64,000 nucleotides of DNA from Desulfofustis sp. PB-SRB1 (GCA_016722945.1 JAEQMT010000059.1:1-64000), one strand, 5' to 3'. Numbered from the stretch's first letter, positions 8,564 to 17,861 are shown. The notes: generated by a model from the letters alone, not told the origin. Numbers and translations are program-made.

Positions 8564-9529
8564 TGATCCTCCCCTAAAAATGTGGACACTCAGTTTAGTC
8601 GTTGATAGAAACACGACAGGAGGAAAACATGAGTGGCCAACAAAGAAGGAAATACGACCCAGAATTTAAACGAAATGCTGTTCTTTTGACCGAGGAACCG
8701 GGGAGGAGTGTCAGAGAGGAATCCCTTTTCTATCAGAAACGTTGTGAACGATCGACTGAGAAAACGCATTCGGGAGCTCTATGCAGAGCACAAAGGAATG
8801 GCAGGTAGCCCCATGATCACCGCAGACCTCCGTGCTGAGCCGGAGTTTTCAAATGTTGGTAAAAATCAAGTTGCTCGCCACATGCGAGAAATGGGTCTGA
8901 AATGCCGAGCAACCCGAAAATTCGTGGTAACCACCGACTCAAAACACGATGAACCGGTGGCCCCTAATGTACTGGATCGAAACTTTACCGTTTCAAAGCC
9001 CAATAGAGCGTGGGTCAGCGACATAACGTATGTTAGAGTTGGGTCAAAATAGAACTACTTGTCTGTATTTATTGACTTATATTCTCGAAGTGTGGTTGGC
9101 TGGGACCTCAGTGCATCTCTTGAACGTCACTCCATGATACACGCATTCCAGAAGGCTCTGTGGAGAAGGCTCCCACCATCAGGTCTGCTCGTTCATAGTG
9201 ACCGAGGCGTTCAATATGCCAGTTCAGATTATCTTAAGCTACTCAGCAAAAATGGTTTTGTGCAATCGATGAGTCGAAAAGGAGATTGCTGGGACAACGC
9301 TGTGGCCGAATCATTTTTCCATACTTTGAAGATGCAATTGCTTTACCACCATAAATTTGCTTGCAAACGAGACACTGAGCAGGCATTGTTCAACTATATT
9401 GAGGTTTATTCCAACCGCAGACGAAGACACTCAACGAAGGACTATAAATCACCCGCATTATATGAGATGGAATGGGAGAGTCTGAGAAATGCGGCCTAAC
9501 CCTGTGTTCACTATTGCGGGGAAAGATCA
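8564..9529 (+). mobile_element. Decayed IS3-family element with internal deletion
   Basis: Ends TGATCCTCCCCTAAAAATG and, inverted, TGATCTTTCCCCGCAATAG share the outer TGATC and the CCCC and TG(g/a)ACAC steps of an IS3-type repeat. At 966 bp the element is about 250-300 bp shorter than normal IS3 elements, and the lost DNA is the orfA/orfB junction. The 3-bp flanks (TCT/CCT) do not match exactly. It sits directly upstream of the M20 peptidase gene and may have displaced that operon's original promoter. Confidence 0.75.
8629..9499 (+). pseudogene. IS3-family transposase remnant (orfA fused into orfB, with nonsense codon)
   Basis: OrfA starts normally after AGGAGG (MSGQQRRKYDPEFKRNAVL, then TEEPGRSV) but loses its frame after about 28 codons at an internal deletion. 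OrfB resumes as RLRKRIRELYAEHKGMAGSP and reaches the first catalytic Asp in WVSDITYV. A TAG at 9050-9052 stands where the family has Trp, ahead of YLSVFIDLYSRSVVGWDLS. The remaining part, with HSDRGVQY and the Glu in DNAVAESFFHTLK, is intact to the stop. No active transposase can be made. Confidence 0.88.
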
Positions 9530-9578
9530 CCTCAAAGCGTTGCATGATATGACCCGCTCGATTAGCAGGGAAAATTTA

Positions 9579-10766
9579 ATGAACGAACCAAAACAACTCA
9601 TTGAGAAAGAAGTTGAGGCCATGGCCGAGACATTGTTCTCGGTCAGCGAATTTTTACTACACAACCCGGAAACAGCCTACCAGGAGTTTAAGGCTTGTGA
9701 GCATATCAGCGAGGTACTGCGAAGAAACGGATTTGCGGTGGAAGAAGGCGCCGGCGATGTCGAAACCGCTTTTCTGGCGCGGCCGGCCGGGTGCAAAGCA
9801 ACGCGACCGGCAGTGGCGCTGCTTGCCGAGTATGATGCCCTGCCAAAAATAGGTCACGGCTGCGGCCACAACTTGATCGCCGCTGCCGGCGTCGGCGCCG
9901 CCCTGGCTCTCACAAGGGTGCTGGGAGAAAATGCCGGCGGCGTAGCGCTGGTGGGGACACCCGCGGAGGAAGGCGGTGGTGGTAAAGTGCGGCTGATCAA
10001 AGGAGGCGTGTTTGCAAATATGGATGCAGCGATGATGATTCACCCAGGGCAATACAACATCATCGGCAAGGGGATGCTTGGGCGGATAAAATTCACCATG
10101 GCTTTTCATGGCCGCACCGCTCATGCCGCCGGATCACCGGATCAGGGTATCAATGCACTCGATGCCCTGGTGTTGGCCTACAACGGCATCAATTCCCTCC
10201 GTCAGCACCTGCGACCTGATGCCCGCATTCATGGTATTATCACCAAAGGTGGGGACGCTCCCAATATTATCCCGGATTACACAGAAGCGCTGTTTTATGT
10301 ACGAGCCGAAACAATAGATTACCGGGAAGAGATCTTCAATCGGGTGTTGAATTGCGCCACCTCGGCGGCTGCCGCCGTGGGTGGCTCAGTTGATATCCAC
10401 GTGCATGAGCCATCGACTGATCCCATGCGGCATAACCATGCGCTTCAGGATGCATTTATTGCCAACATGGGTCTGTTGAATATAGCTGTCGACAAAGACC
10501 CCGGCCGTACCGGTTCTTCGGACATGGGGAATCTCAGCCAATATATGCCGGCAATTCATCCCTATCTGGCTATCTGCGATGATGATATCCCCAGCCATTC
10601 CACCGCCTTTCGCGATGCTACGGTCAGCGAACGAGGCAAAGCGGCCCTGTTGAAAGGAGCCAAACTTTTAGCCATGACCGCTTATGATTTTCTCACCTCT
10701 GAGAACCTGCGGGAACAGATTACAAAAGATTTCGCCGCCGGTATGAGTTCTCAGGGTCTCCATTAG
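9579..10766 (+). CDS. M20-family metallopeptidase / N-acyl amino acid amidohydrolase
   Basis: This is a cytoplasmic dimetal hydrolase of the M20D type, which cleaves N-acyl or N-aminobenzoyl amino acids or small peptides. Metal and catalytic motifs include AEYDALPKIGHGCGHN, GTPAEEGGGGK with the paired Glu, MMIHPGQ, and IPSHSTAF near the C-terminus. The dimerisation domain lies in the middle (AFHGRTAHAAGSP). I chose ATG 9579. The frame stays open upstream into the IS3 right end, so earlier starts are artefacts of the insertion. It leads the peptide importer operon, and together they suggest uptake and hydrolysis of acylated peptides. Confidence 0.85.
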   Translation: MNEPKQLIEKEVEAMAETLFSVSEFLLHNPETAYQEFKACEHISEVLRRNGFAVEEGAGDVETAFLARPAGCKATRPAVALLAEYDALPKIGHGCGHNLIAAAGVGAALALTRVLGENAGGVALVGTPAEEGGGGKVRLIKGGVFANMDAAMMIHPGQYNIIGKGMLGRIKFTMAFHGRTAHAAGSPDQGINALDALVLAYNGINSLRQHLRPDARIHGIITKGGDAPNIIPDYTEALFYVRAETIDYREEIFNRVLNCATSAAAAVGGSVDIHVHEPSTDPMRHNHALQDAFIANMGLLNIAVDKDPGRTGSSDMGNLSQYMPAIHPYLAICDDDIPSHSTAFRDATVSERGKAALLKGAKLLAMTAYDFLTSENLREQITKDFAAGMSSQGLH

Positions 10767-10988
10767 ATTTATTGTGGTAAAGCATGGTGGACATTTTAGT
10801 TCAAATTATGTACCCCTGAATCGTGGATACAAGATATCCGGATTCAATGAACATCAGTACCGAAGCACATCCTTTGTTCAGTTTGTTTATTTAAGCTCAT
10901 CAAGCGTGAAACCCATGTCAAACAACAGCTCCGGCGGCCAGATAAATGGGCTTTGGCTCTGCTTGGAGCAATAAAGGAGGATGGTTCC

Positions 10989-12656
10989 ATGAAAATTCGT
11001 TTGATTAGTTTTGCCGCTGCGTTTGCTATGACAACCCTGGCGCCGGTGATGGCATCGGCTGCCGACTTGACCGTTGGTCTCGCCTCCGAGCCCAGCTCCA
11101 TCGACCCGCATTACCACAATCTGGGTCCAAACAATGAGATGCGTCGCCACATTTTCGAATCCCTGATTTGGCAGGACGAGCAACAAAAACTCACCCCGCT
11201 ACTGGCAACTTCCTGGGAACCCACGAGCGAAACCACCTGGGAATTCAAATTGCGCAAGGGCGTGAAATTCCACGACGGCTCTGATTTTACCGCGCGCGAC
11301 TTCGTTTATACCGCCTGTCGTATTCCAACGGTTCCCAACAGTCCATCGTCGTTTACGATCTACACGAGCGCGATGAAGAAGATTGAGACACCGGATCCCC
11401 ATACCCTGATTATCCACACCGAAAAACCATATCCGCTGCTGCCGGTCGAACTGGCGGTTTGGGGTATCATTTCCGCGACCGCCAATGGCGTAACCGGGGA
11501 TATCACCTTCAATCCCGATGGCACGGGGTGCGGTATAACCAGCTTCCCTCAAACCAAAGAGTTTAATTCAGGCCAGGCCACTATCGGCACCGGTATGTTC
11601 AAGTATGGGGAATACGTCAAGGGTGACCGTTACGTCATGAACCGCAACGATGCCTACTGGGGTGAAGGTACCGAATGGGACACCGTTACCTTTAAACCAA
11701 TCACCAACTCTGCTGCTCGGGTGGCGGCGCTGTTGGCCGGAGACGTGGATTTCATCTCAAAGCCGCCGACCCAGGACCTCGAGCGCCTTGAAAGTGAGCC
11801 TGATATCACGCTGTCCTCAATGGGCTCCAACCGGGTAATTTATCTGCATATGGACCAATATGGCCCCTCAACTCCGGGGGTTAAAGGTACCGGTGCGCCG
11901 GATGGCACCTACGAAGGGGAAGGCCCCTGCGCAACATCGGCGTGCGAAAAAAATCCGCTGCTTGATCGGCGTGTCCGGCAAGCGCTTTCCAAGGCTATTA
12001 ATCGCGATGCAATTGTAGACAAGGTGATGGGCGGCTATGCCGTAGCAGCCGGAGAACTGCTGCCGCAAGGTTTTTTCGGGACCAACGAAGGCGCCAAACC
12101 TGAAGCCTACGATCCGGAAGGCGCCAAGAAGCTGTTGGTGGAAGCCGGGTACCCCAATGGTTTTGAACTTGTCCTCGGCACCCCCAATGATCGCTACATC
12201 AATGATGCCAAAATTGCCCAGGCGATCGCCCAAATGTTCACCCGCGTCGGGATTAAAACAAGCGTCAACGCAATGACCAAAAGCGTGTTCTTCGCAACCC
12301 GCAATAAATATGAGTTCTCCCTATACCTGGCGGGCTGGGGCTCCGGCACCGGTGAAATGTCCTCGCCGATGCGGGCTTTGGTCGGTACCCGAGACAAATC
12401 CCGCGGCCTTGGCGGTACCAATCGTGGCCGTTATTCCAATCCGGTCATTGATGATATGATCATGGAAGCCCTGTCGACTGTTGATGACGACAAGCGGGCG
12501 ACATTGCTGGCAGAATCCAGCCGCATGGCCATGGAAGATTACGCCATCTTGCCGCTGCACTTTGAGGTCACCATCTGGGCACACCGCTCAGACTTGAGTT
12601 ATGGTGCGCGGGCTGATCAGTACACTATGGCGATCGGCATCAACTCGAAGAAGTAG
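10989..12656 (+). CDS. Periplasmic peptide-binding protein of an ABC importer (SBP family 5)
   Basis: This is the extracytoplasmic solute receptor of a Dpp/Opp-type importer. A Sec signal peptide (MKIRLISFAAAFAMTTLAP, cleavage after VMASA) is followed by family motifs: GLASEPSSIDPHY, TSWEPTSETTWEFKLRKG and VKFHDGSDFTARDFVYT. Two cysteine-bearing insertions (GTGCGIT and CATSACEKN) could form disulfides. ATG 10989 has AAAGGAGG upstream. The ligand cannot be read from sequence, but peptidase and deformylase-type neighbours point to a modified peptide or acyl-glutamyl compound. Confidence 0.9.
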   Translation: MKIRLISFAAAFAMTTLAPVMASAADLTVGLASEPSSIDPHYHNLGPNNEMRRHIFESLIWQDEQQKLTPLLATSWEPTSETTWEFKLRKGVKFHDGSDFTARDFVYTACRIPTVPNSPSSFTIYTSAMKKIETPDPHTLIIHTEKPYPLLPVELAVWGIISATANGVTGDITFNPDGTGCGITSFPQTKEFNSGQATIGTGMFKYGEYVKGDRYVMNRNDAYWGEGTEWDTVTFKPITNSAARVAALLAGDVDFISKPPTQDLERLESEPDITLSSMGSNRVIYLHMDQYGPSTPGVKGTGAPDGTYEGEGPCATSACEKNPLLDRRVRQALSKAINRDAIVDKVMGGYAVAAGELLPQGFFGTNEGAKPEAYDPEGAKKLLVEAGYPNGFELVLGTPNDRYINDAKIAQAIAQMFTRVGIKTSVNAMTKSVFFATRNKYEFSLYLAGWGSGTGEMSSPMRALVGTRDKSRGLGGTNRGRYSNPVIDDMIMEALSTVDDDKRATLLAESSRMAMEDYAILPLHFEVTIWAHRSDLSYGARADQYTMAIGINSKK

Positions 12657-12676
12657 GCTTTACCCGATATCAGATC

Positions 12677-12706
12677 TCTGTCGGTGGACGTTAGTTCACC
12701 GACAGA
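12677..12706 (+). promoter_or_regulatory. Intercistronic hairpin between binding protein and permease genes
   Basis: TCTGTCGGTG (12677-12686) and CACCGACAGA (12697-12706) form a perfect 10-bp stem with a 10-nt loop, followed by ATCTTCTTTG. Such hairpins behind binding-protein genes commonly stabilise the upstream message or attenuate readthrough, so receptor is made in excess over permease. It also argues that the permease starts after it (12726), not at the GTG inside it. Confidence 0.7.
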
Positions 12707-12725
12707 ATCTTCTTTGAGAGGCAAC

Positions 12726-13703
12726 GTGCTCGCCTTTACCGTCAGGCGTTTGCTGCAAAGCGTTATCGTCCTTTTCGTGATGTCGATAATCGTTTTCCTG
12801 GGCATTTATGCCATCGGGAACCCGGTTGATATCCTCATCAATCCTGAAGCCGACATTGCCGAGCAAGAAGCAACCATTCGCCGCCTGGGCCTGGATAAAC
12901 CGGTCTGGACGCAGTATTTCACCTTCCTGACCAATGTGCTTCAGGGGGATTTAGGTACATCCTTCGTCCATAACGAGCCGGCATTGCTCATTATCCTGGA
13001 GCGTCTGCCGGCAACCATGGAACTGGCTGTCGGCGCTGTGGGGCTGGCGATAATAATCGGCATTCCCGCAGGCATTATTGCCGGACTATACCCGGATTCG
13101 ATCATCGGCCGGGGAATCATGGCCGGTTCGATTCTTGGTTTTAGTCTACCGACCTTCTGGGTCGGGCTGATGCTGATCATGCTGTTTTCCGTTATGCTGG
13201 GGTGGCTACCGGCTTCTGGCCGCGGCGACACCGTCGGATTTCTCGGTGTTCAGGTCAGTTTTCTGACCTGGGACGGCCTCACCCATATTTTCCTGCCGGC
13301 ATTTAATCTAGCGCTCTTCAAAATGTCGCTGGTGATTCGTCTGGCCCGGGCGGGAACCCGCGAAGTTATGTTGCAGGACTACATTAAATTCGCCCGCGCC
13401 AAAGGGCTCTCCAATGTCCGCGTCATCGGAGTGCATGTCTTAAAAAATATCCTTATTCCGGTGGTGACCGTTTTAGGCCTTGAATTGGGCAGCGTGATTG
13501 CCTTCGCGGTGGTTACTGAGACCGTGTTCGCCTGGCCCGGTATCGGCAAGCTGCTCATCGACAGCATCGGGAACCTGGATCGGCCGCTTGTTGTCGCATA
13601 TCTACTCATGACGGTCACCATGTTCATCATCATTAATTTCGTGGTAGACATTTTGTATTCGCTTCTCGATCCCCGGGTGAGGCTGGGAGATATGAAGGCA
13701 TGA
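12726..13703 (+). CDS. Dipeptide-type ABC transporter permease (DppB-like)
   Basis: First inner-membrane subunit of the peptide importer. It has an N-terminal transmembrane helix (RRLLQSVIVLFVMSIIVFLG), a periplasmic region with LGLDKPVWTQYF, and a BPD_transp_1 domain with five more helices. The EAA loop, which contacts the ATPases, reads FARAKGLSNVRVIGVHVLKN. The start is a GTG preceded by GAGAGG just after the hairpin; a GTG at 12684 would lie inside that stem. The last bases overlap the next permease gene (ATGA). Confidence 0.9.
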   Translation: MLAFTVRRLLQSVIVLFVMSIIVFLGIYAIGNPVDILINPEADIAEQEATIRRLGLDKPVWTQYFTFLTNVLQGDLGTSFVHNEPALLIILERLPATMELAVGAVGLAIIIGIPAGIIAGLYPDSIIGRGIMAGSILGFSLPTFWVGLMLIMLFSVMLGWLPASGRGDTVGFLGVQVSFLTWDGLTHIFLPAFNLALFKMSLVIRLARAGTREVMLQDYIKFARAKGLSNVRVIGVHVLKNILIPVVTVLGLELGSVIAFAVVTETVFAWPGIGKLLIDSIGNLDRPLVVAYLLMTVTMFIIINFVVDILYSLLDPRVRLGDMKA

Positions 13704-14617
13704 ACATGCCTGATAGCATACTCGAGGAGAAGACCGGCGTGGTTGAGGGGCAACCGCCCTGGCGGCGTTTTGCCTCGGATTTTTGCGAAAGCCGTCTGGC
13801 GGTCGCCGGCCTGACGATTTTCGTGCTGATTGCCCTTTCCGCCATATTCGCCCCCTGGATCACCCCCCAAGATCCATACGACCTGATGCAGATAGATATT
13901 CTCGATGGCCGTTTGCCGCCGGGAAGCGTCAGTGGGGAGATGACCTATCTTCTTGGCACCGACGATCAGGGTCGTGATATGCTCTCCGGTATTTTCTATG
14001 GTTTGCGCACAAGCCTCAGCGTCGGCGCCGCCTCGACGCTTATCGCCCTTTTTCTGGGCGGCAGCGTCGGCTTGATCGCCGCCTACTTCGGCGGACGGGT
14101 CGATACCATCATTATGCGGGTGGCGGATCTGCAGCTGAGTTTCCCCGCCATCCTGATTGCCCTGATCCTCGTATCCATTCTCGGGCAAGGCGTTGATAAG
14201 ATCATCATTGCCTTGGTCGGCGTGCAATGGGCTTATTACGCCCGCACAATCCGCGGTACGGCACTTGTTGAACGGCGCCGTGAGTATATCGAAGCGGCTA
14301 CCTGTCTGGCCCTTTCGCACCGGCGGATTGTGTTCCGCCATCTGTTACCCAACTGCACGCCGCCGTTGATCGTCGTCGGCACCGTGCAGGTTGCCCACGC
14401 CATTGCTCTGGAGGCAACCCTGTCGTTTCTTGGTATCGGCATTCCCATCACTGAGCCGTCTCTTGGCCTGTTAATCAAAAATGGGTTCGATTATATGCTC
14501 AGTGGTGATTATTGGATCAGTTTTTACCCCGGTATCGCCCTGCTGATTACCATCGTTTCCATCAATCTCGTCGGCGACCAGCTCCGCGATGTTCTGAACC
14601 CGAGGCTGCAAAGATGA
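13700..14617 (+). CDS. Dipeptide-type ABC transporter permease (DppC-like)
   Basis: Second membrane subunit. The cytoplasmic N-terminus PPWRRFASDFCESRLAVAG leads into the first helix. The periplasmic loop has LLGTDDQGRDMLSGIFYGLR, the OppC_N/DppC hallmark, and the EAA loop reads AATCLALSHRRIVFRHLLPN. The length of 305 residues is usual. It starts 4 nt inside dppB and ends overlapping the ATPase gene, so the operon is tightly coupled. Confidence 0.92.
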   Translation: MNMPDSILEEKTGVVEGQPPWRRFASDFCESRLAVAGLTIFVLIALSAIFAPWITPQDPYDLMQIDILDGRLPPGSVSGEMTYLLGTDDQGRDMLSGIFYGLRTSLSVGAASTLIALFLGGSVGLIAAYFGGRVDTIIMRVADLQLSFPAILIALILVSILGQGVDKIIIALVGVQWAYYARTIRGTALVERRREYIEAATCLALSHRRIVFRHLLPNCTPPLIVVGTVQVAHAIALEATLSFLGIGIPITEPSLGLLIKNGFDYMLSGDYWISFYPGIALLITIVSINLVGDQLRDVLNPRLQR

Positions 14618-15600
14618 CGGGGAACGAACCGACACTATGCGTCGAAAATTTGCAGACCTATTTTTATACCAAGTCGGGCGTGATCAAGGCGGTAGACGAC
14701 GTCAGCTTTACCGTCGATAAAGGTGAGGTTCTCGGGCTGGTGGGCGAATCCGGTTCAGGTAAATCGGTAACCGGCTTTTCCATCCTGGGTCTGGTTGATC
14801 CACCAGGTCGGATCGCCGGTGGCCGTATCCGCTTCAAGGGACATAGCCTTACCACCCTGCCTGAAAAGGAGTGGCGGAACCTGCGCGGATCACGCATATC
14901 CATGGTATTTCAGGATCCGATGATGACGCTTAATCCGGTCCTGCGTATCGACACGCAGATGATTGAAGCGGTCACCGCCCACGAGAACATCTCCCGTCAA
15001 GAAGCCCGCACACGTGCCCGCGATGCCTTGGGGCAGGTGGGCATTCCCTCGCCGGACGAGCGCCTCAAAGCGTATCCGCACCAGTTTTCCGGCGGCATGC
15101 GCCAGCGGGTGGCATTTTCCATCGCGCTCATCAACAAGCCTGATCTGATCATTGCCGATGAGCCGACCACGGCGCTGGATGTCACCATTCAGGCACAGAT
15201 TCTCCATGAAGCGCAGAAATTATGCCGTGATACGGGGACGGCATTGATCTGGATCACCCACGACCTCACGGTGATTGCGGGGCTGTCGGATCGGGTCTGC
15301 GTCATGTATGCCGGTCGGATTGTCGAGGCAGGTGGTATCAACCAGGTGCTGGATACGCCACACCATCCCTATACCTATGGTCTCATTGGTTCCGTTCCCA
15401 GTCGTAATAAGCGGGGGGCACCGCTGGCGCAAATCGCGGGGATGACACCGTCGCTGCTCAACCTGCCACCCGGCTGTGCTTTCAGACAACGGTGCCCTCG
15501 CGCAAGCCGGGCCTGCCTGACAGAACCCGAAATCCATGAGCTTAAGGACGGTCGTGCGGTGCGTTGCTTCCATCCATACGAGGAGGAAGCCACGGCATGA
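14614..15600 (+). CDS. Peptide ABC transporter ATPase (DppD-like)
   Basis: First nucleotide-binding subunit. Walker A is GESGSGKS, the signature is FSGGMRQRV, Walker B is [12 protein letters not shown] and the switch His lies in WITHDL. The C-terminal oligopeptide/dipeptide domain, with [11 protein letters not shown] cysteines, is typical of DppD/OppD and may hold a metal cluster. The ATG overlaps the dppC stop as ATGA; the frame remains open upstream but only inside dppC. Confidence 0.93.
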   Translation: MTGNEPTLCVENLQTYFYTKSGVIKAVDDVSFTVDKGEVLGLVGESGSGKSVTGFSILGLVDPPGRIAGGRIRFKGHSLTTLPEKEWRNLRGSRISMVFQDPMMTLNPVLRIDTQMIEAVTAHENISRQEARTRARDALGQVGIPSPDERLKAYPHQFSGGMRQRVAFSIALINKPDLIIADEPTTALDVTIQAQILHEAQKLCRDTGTALIWITHDLTVIAGLSDRVCVMYAGRIVEAGGINQVLDTPHHPYTYGLIGSVPSRNKRGAPLAQIAGMTPSLLNLPPGCAFRQRCPRASRACLTEPEIHELKDGRAVRCFHPYEEEATA

Positions 15601-16604
15601 CGAACACATCGTATCTGGAAATCAAGGGACTTGATAAGAAATTTGTAAAGCCGCTTGATCTGGCAGGAAAAATCGCCCACGTCCTAGGATCTGCAATCCG
15701 CGAAGAAGTCGTACACGCCGTGAACAACGTCGATCTCAGCATCGCCGAGGGCGAGGTGGTGAGCCTGGTCGGCGAATCGGGGTGCGGCAAATCCACCCTT
15801 GGGCGCATGGTAGCGGGTATTCTGGCGCCCACCGGCGGGCGGATTCTTTACCGCGGCAACGACGTCGCAACCATGGAGCTGATCGAAGCGCGCGATGCGA
15901 TGTTGAAAATTCAGATGATTTTCCAGGACCCCTTCGCATCACTCAATCCACGCTTGCGCATCGAAGATATCGTCGGCGAGGCGCCGTTGGTTCACGGAAA
16001 AGTAAAACGTGAGGATTTCGATTCCTATCTCGACGAAATAATGGTCCGCGTCGGTCTTGATCCTTCATTCAAGCGCCGTTATCCGCACCAGTTCTCCGGT
16101 GGCCAACGCCAGCGTATCGGCATCGCCAGGGCCTTGGCGGTTGGGCCGGAATGCATTGTCTGCGACGAGGCGGTAGCCGCCCTGGACGTGTCGATCCAGG
16201 CGCAGATCCTGAATCTGTTTATGAAACTGCGTGAGGAGCTGGGGCTTACGTATCTCTTTATCAGCCATGACTTGGGTGTGGTCGAACACATTTCCGACCG
16301 GGTCGCCATTATGTATCTGGGTCGTGTCGTCGAACTGGCGGGCACCGAGGAGGTATTTGACAAACCCAACCACCCCTATACCCAGGCCCTGTTGGCCGGC
16401 ATCCCTCGCCTGGAAAATCGGCATGCTTCCTTTGCATCCGTTGAGGGGGAGATCCCATCACCGTTGGATCCGCCCAGCGGGTGCCATTTTCACCCCCGCT
16501 GTAGGCATGCAATGGCCCGTTGCAAAGAGGAAGCGCCGGAATTGCGGGAGATCACTCCCGGTCGATATTCTGCCTGTCACTTGAATGAACAAGCATATAG
16601 TTGA
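15597..16604 (+). CDS. Peptide ABC transporter ATPase (DppF-like)
   Basis: Second nucleotide-binding subunit, partner of the preceding ATPase. Walker A is GESGCGKST, the Q-loop IFQDPFASLNP, the signature FSGGQRQRI and the switch His in ISHDLGVV. The Walker B region reads CIVCDEAVAALD, so the Pro usually following the catalytic Glu (DEPVSALD) is Ala. C-terminal CHFHPRCRHAMARC is the oligopeptide-transport domain. It overlaps the gene before by ATGA and the one after by 20 nt. Confidence 0.93.
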   Translation: MTNTSYLEIKGLDKKFVKPLDLAGKIAHVLGSAIREEVVHAVNNVDLSIAEGEVVSLVGESGCGKSTLGRMVAGILAPTGGRILYRGNDVATMELIEARDAMLKIQMIFQDPFASLNPRLRIEDIVGEAPLVHGKVKREDFDSYLDEIMVRVGLDPSFKRRYPHQFSGGQRQRIGIARALAVGPECIVCDEAVAALDVSIQAQILNLFMKLREELGLTYLFISHDLGVVEHISDRVAIMYLGRVVELAGTEEVFDKPNHPYTQALLAGIPRLENRHASFASVEGEIPSPLDPPSGCHFHPRCRHAMARCKEEAPELREITPGRYSACHLNEQAYS

Positions 16605-17454
16605 TAGGGTTCTTGCCGAAGTTGCGCCGACGCTCAAGCCGCTGCCGATCCTTTACAGCATCCCCCACGCCGGCCGGGATTACCCCGAAGATTTCGGCTC
16701 GGCCTTACCCCTGGAAATCCTGCGACGAGCCGAAGATGCCTATGTTGATCTGTTACTCGATAAGGCGCCGGATCAGGGTATAACGCTTCTCACGGCGCTG
16801 TTTCCCCGGGCTTATCTTGATGTCAACCGAGATGAAGATGATCTTGATCCGGAACTGTTCACACCCGGAATCATTGCAGCACCCGGCCCCAAATCCCGCT
16901 TGGGCATCGGCTTGATCCGACGCGTTGTGACGCCCGAATATCGAATTTACGACCGGTTGCTGAGCCTTGATGAGGTTAAATCTCGTATTGAACGCTATTA
17001 TACACCCTATCATAAAAAACTTGCCGAATGCCTCGCTCGGTTGGGAAAGCTGAAAAGCCCGGTACTATTTATTGATTGGCATTCGATGAAATCGGTGGGT
17101 AATGCCGCAACACCCGATGGCGAGGGGAGCACGCGCGCCGATTTTGTGATCGGCGATAATCATGGGCGAAGCTGCAACCCTGCCTTGACCACGGCTGTCG
17201 CCGATTACCTGGCAGCGAGAGGGTACCACACAGCGATCAACGATCCTTACGCCGGCGGCGCACTTCTGCAGCGTTATGCCCATCCGTCCAACGGGGTTCA
17301 CGGGCTGCAAATTGAGATCAACCGCGCCCTTTATCTGGACGAGTCACGGATAACGCTTCGCTCCGGCATCGAAAAACTGAAAATCGATGTGGCCGGTTTG
17401 GTTCCGCTCTTCTCGGCCTGGTTATCTGAAGCGGTGCCGGCTGACAAAGGGTAA
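16585..17454 (+). CDS. N-formylglutamate amidohydrolase-family protein
   Basis: A PF05013-type zinc amidohydrolase, whose known members remove formyl from N-formylglutamate (HutG) or act on related N-acyl amino acids. Motifs are YSIPHAGRDYPEDF at the N-terminus, AYLDVNRDEDDLDPE, the metal-site region FIDWHSMKS, and GLQIEINRALYLDE near the end. No histidine-utilisation genes are near. Its start lies inside the importer ATPase gene, so it is the last gene of the peptide-uptake operon and probably acts on the imported compound. Confidence 0.85.
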   Translation: MNKHIVDRVLAEVAPTLKPLPILYSIPHAGRDYPEDFGSALPLEILRRAEDAYVDLLLDKAPDQGITLLTALFPRAYLDVNRDEDDLDPELFTPGIIAAPGPKSRLGIGLIRRVVTPEYRIYDRLLSLDEVKSRIERYYTPYHKKLAECLARLGKLKSPVLFIDWHSMKSVGNAATPDGEGSTRADFVIGDNHGRSCNPALTTAVADYLAARGYHTAINDPYAGGALLQRYAHPSNGVHGLQIEINRALYLDESRITLRSGIEKLKIDVAGLVPLFSAWLSEAVPADKG

Positions 17455-17815
17455 TTTTTCTGTATTCAAACGGTGGGTATCGCCAGTAATGCAAGCGGCC
17501 ACGGGGAGCCCATTCCCAGCTGATCTGCAGCGATGAGCTTATGTCTTAGATGGCGGAGATGTTCCACATCGACCATGTTGCCGTGTATGGTTCTTTGGCA
17601 ACCGGACAAGGCATTTCGCAACAGGCCTGCCATTTGTTACGGTATTTATGATGCTCTCGTAACAAGTCGAACCTGCAGCTAAAGATGGCTAAGCAAAAAT
17701 ACAGCTATACTAGGAGTGGTGGTCGTTTTGACCTCGCAGGCGTACACCCTGAGTTCCCGGAAAGATATAACGAGGAAGTACAACTAAGCCTATGAAAAAG
17801 TGATAAATAAGGACG
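17455..17815. other. Intergenic region after the peptide operon; no gene seen
   Basis: No supported gene, RNA or terminator is visible in this 360-bp stretch. It contains one copy of the 34-nt dispersed repeat (17656-17689). The stretch from about 17815 probably belongs to the left end of the following IS1634-type element, but its terminal repeat could not be fixed because the right end is missing. Confidence 0.5.
17656..17689 (+). repeat. Dispersed 34-nt repeat, copy 1
   Basis: The copy begins CTCGTAACAAGTCGAACC and ends CTAAAGATGGC. It differs at 3 of 34 positions from the copy at 41540-41573 and at about 8 from the inverted copy at 62674-62707. All three lie outside genes. Confidence 0.7.
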
Positions 17816-17833
17816 ATTTCCCTTGCCATTATT

Positions 17834-17861
17834 CTCGTTACATGTATAATAGTGTAACGAG
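17834..17861 (+). promoter_or_regulatory. IS transposase promoter enclosed in a palindrome
   Basis: CTCGTTACA (17834-17842) and TGTAACGAG (17853-17861) form a perfect 9-bp inverted repeat. The 10-nt centre, TGTATAATAG, contains a consensus TATAAT -10 box. It lies just upstream of the transposase ribosome site. The layout suggests self-regulation, either by a protein bound at the palindrome or by a hairpin that blocks translation of readthrough transcripts. Confidence 0.6.

Noticed and set aside
13379-14341. A 320-codon minus-strand frame opposite the dipeptide permease genes
   Set aside because: It spans two well-supported permease genes on the other strand and has no domain.
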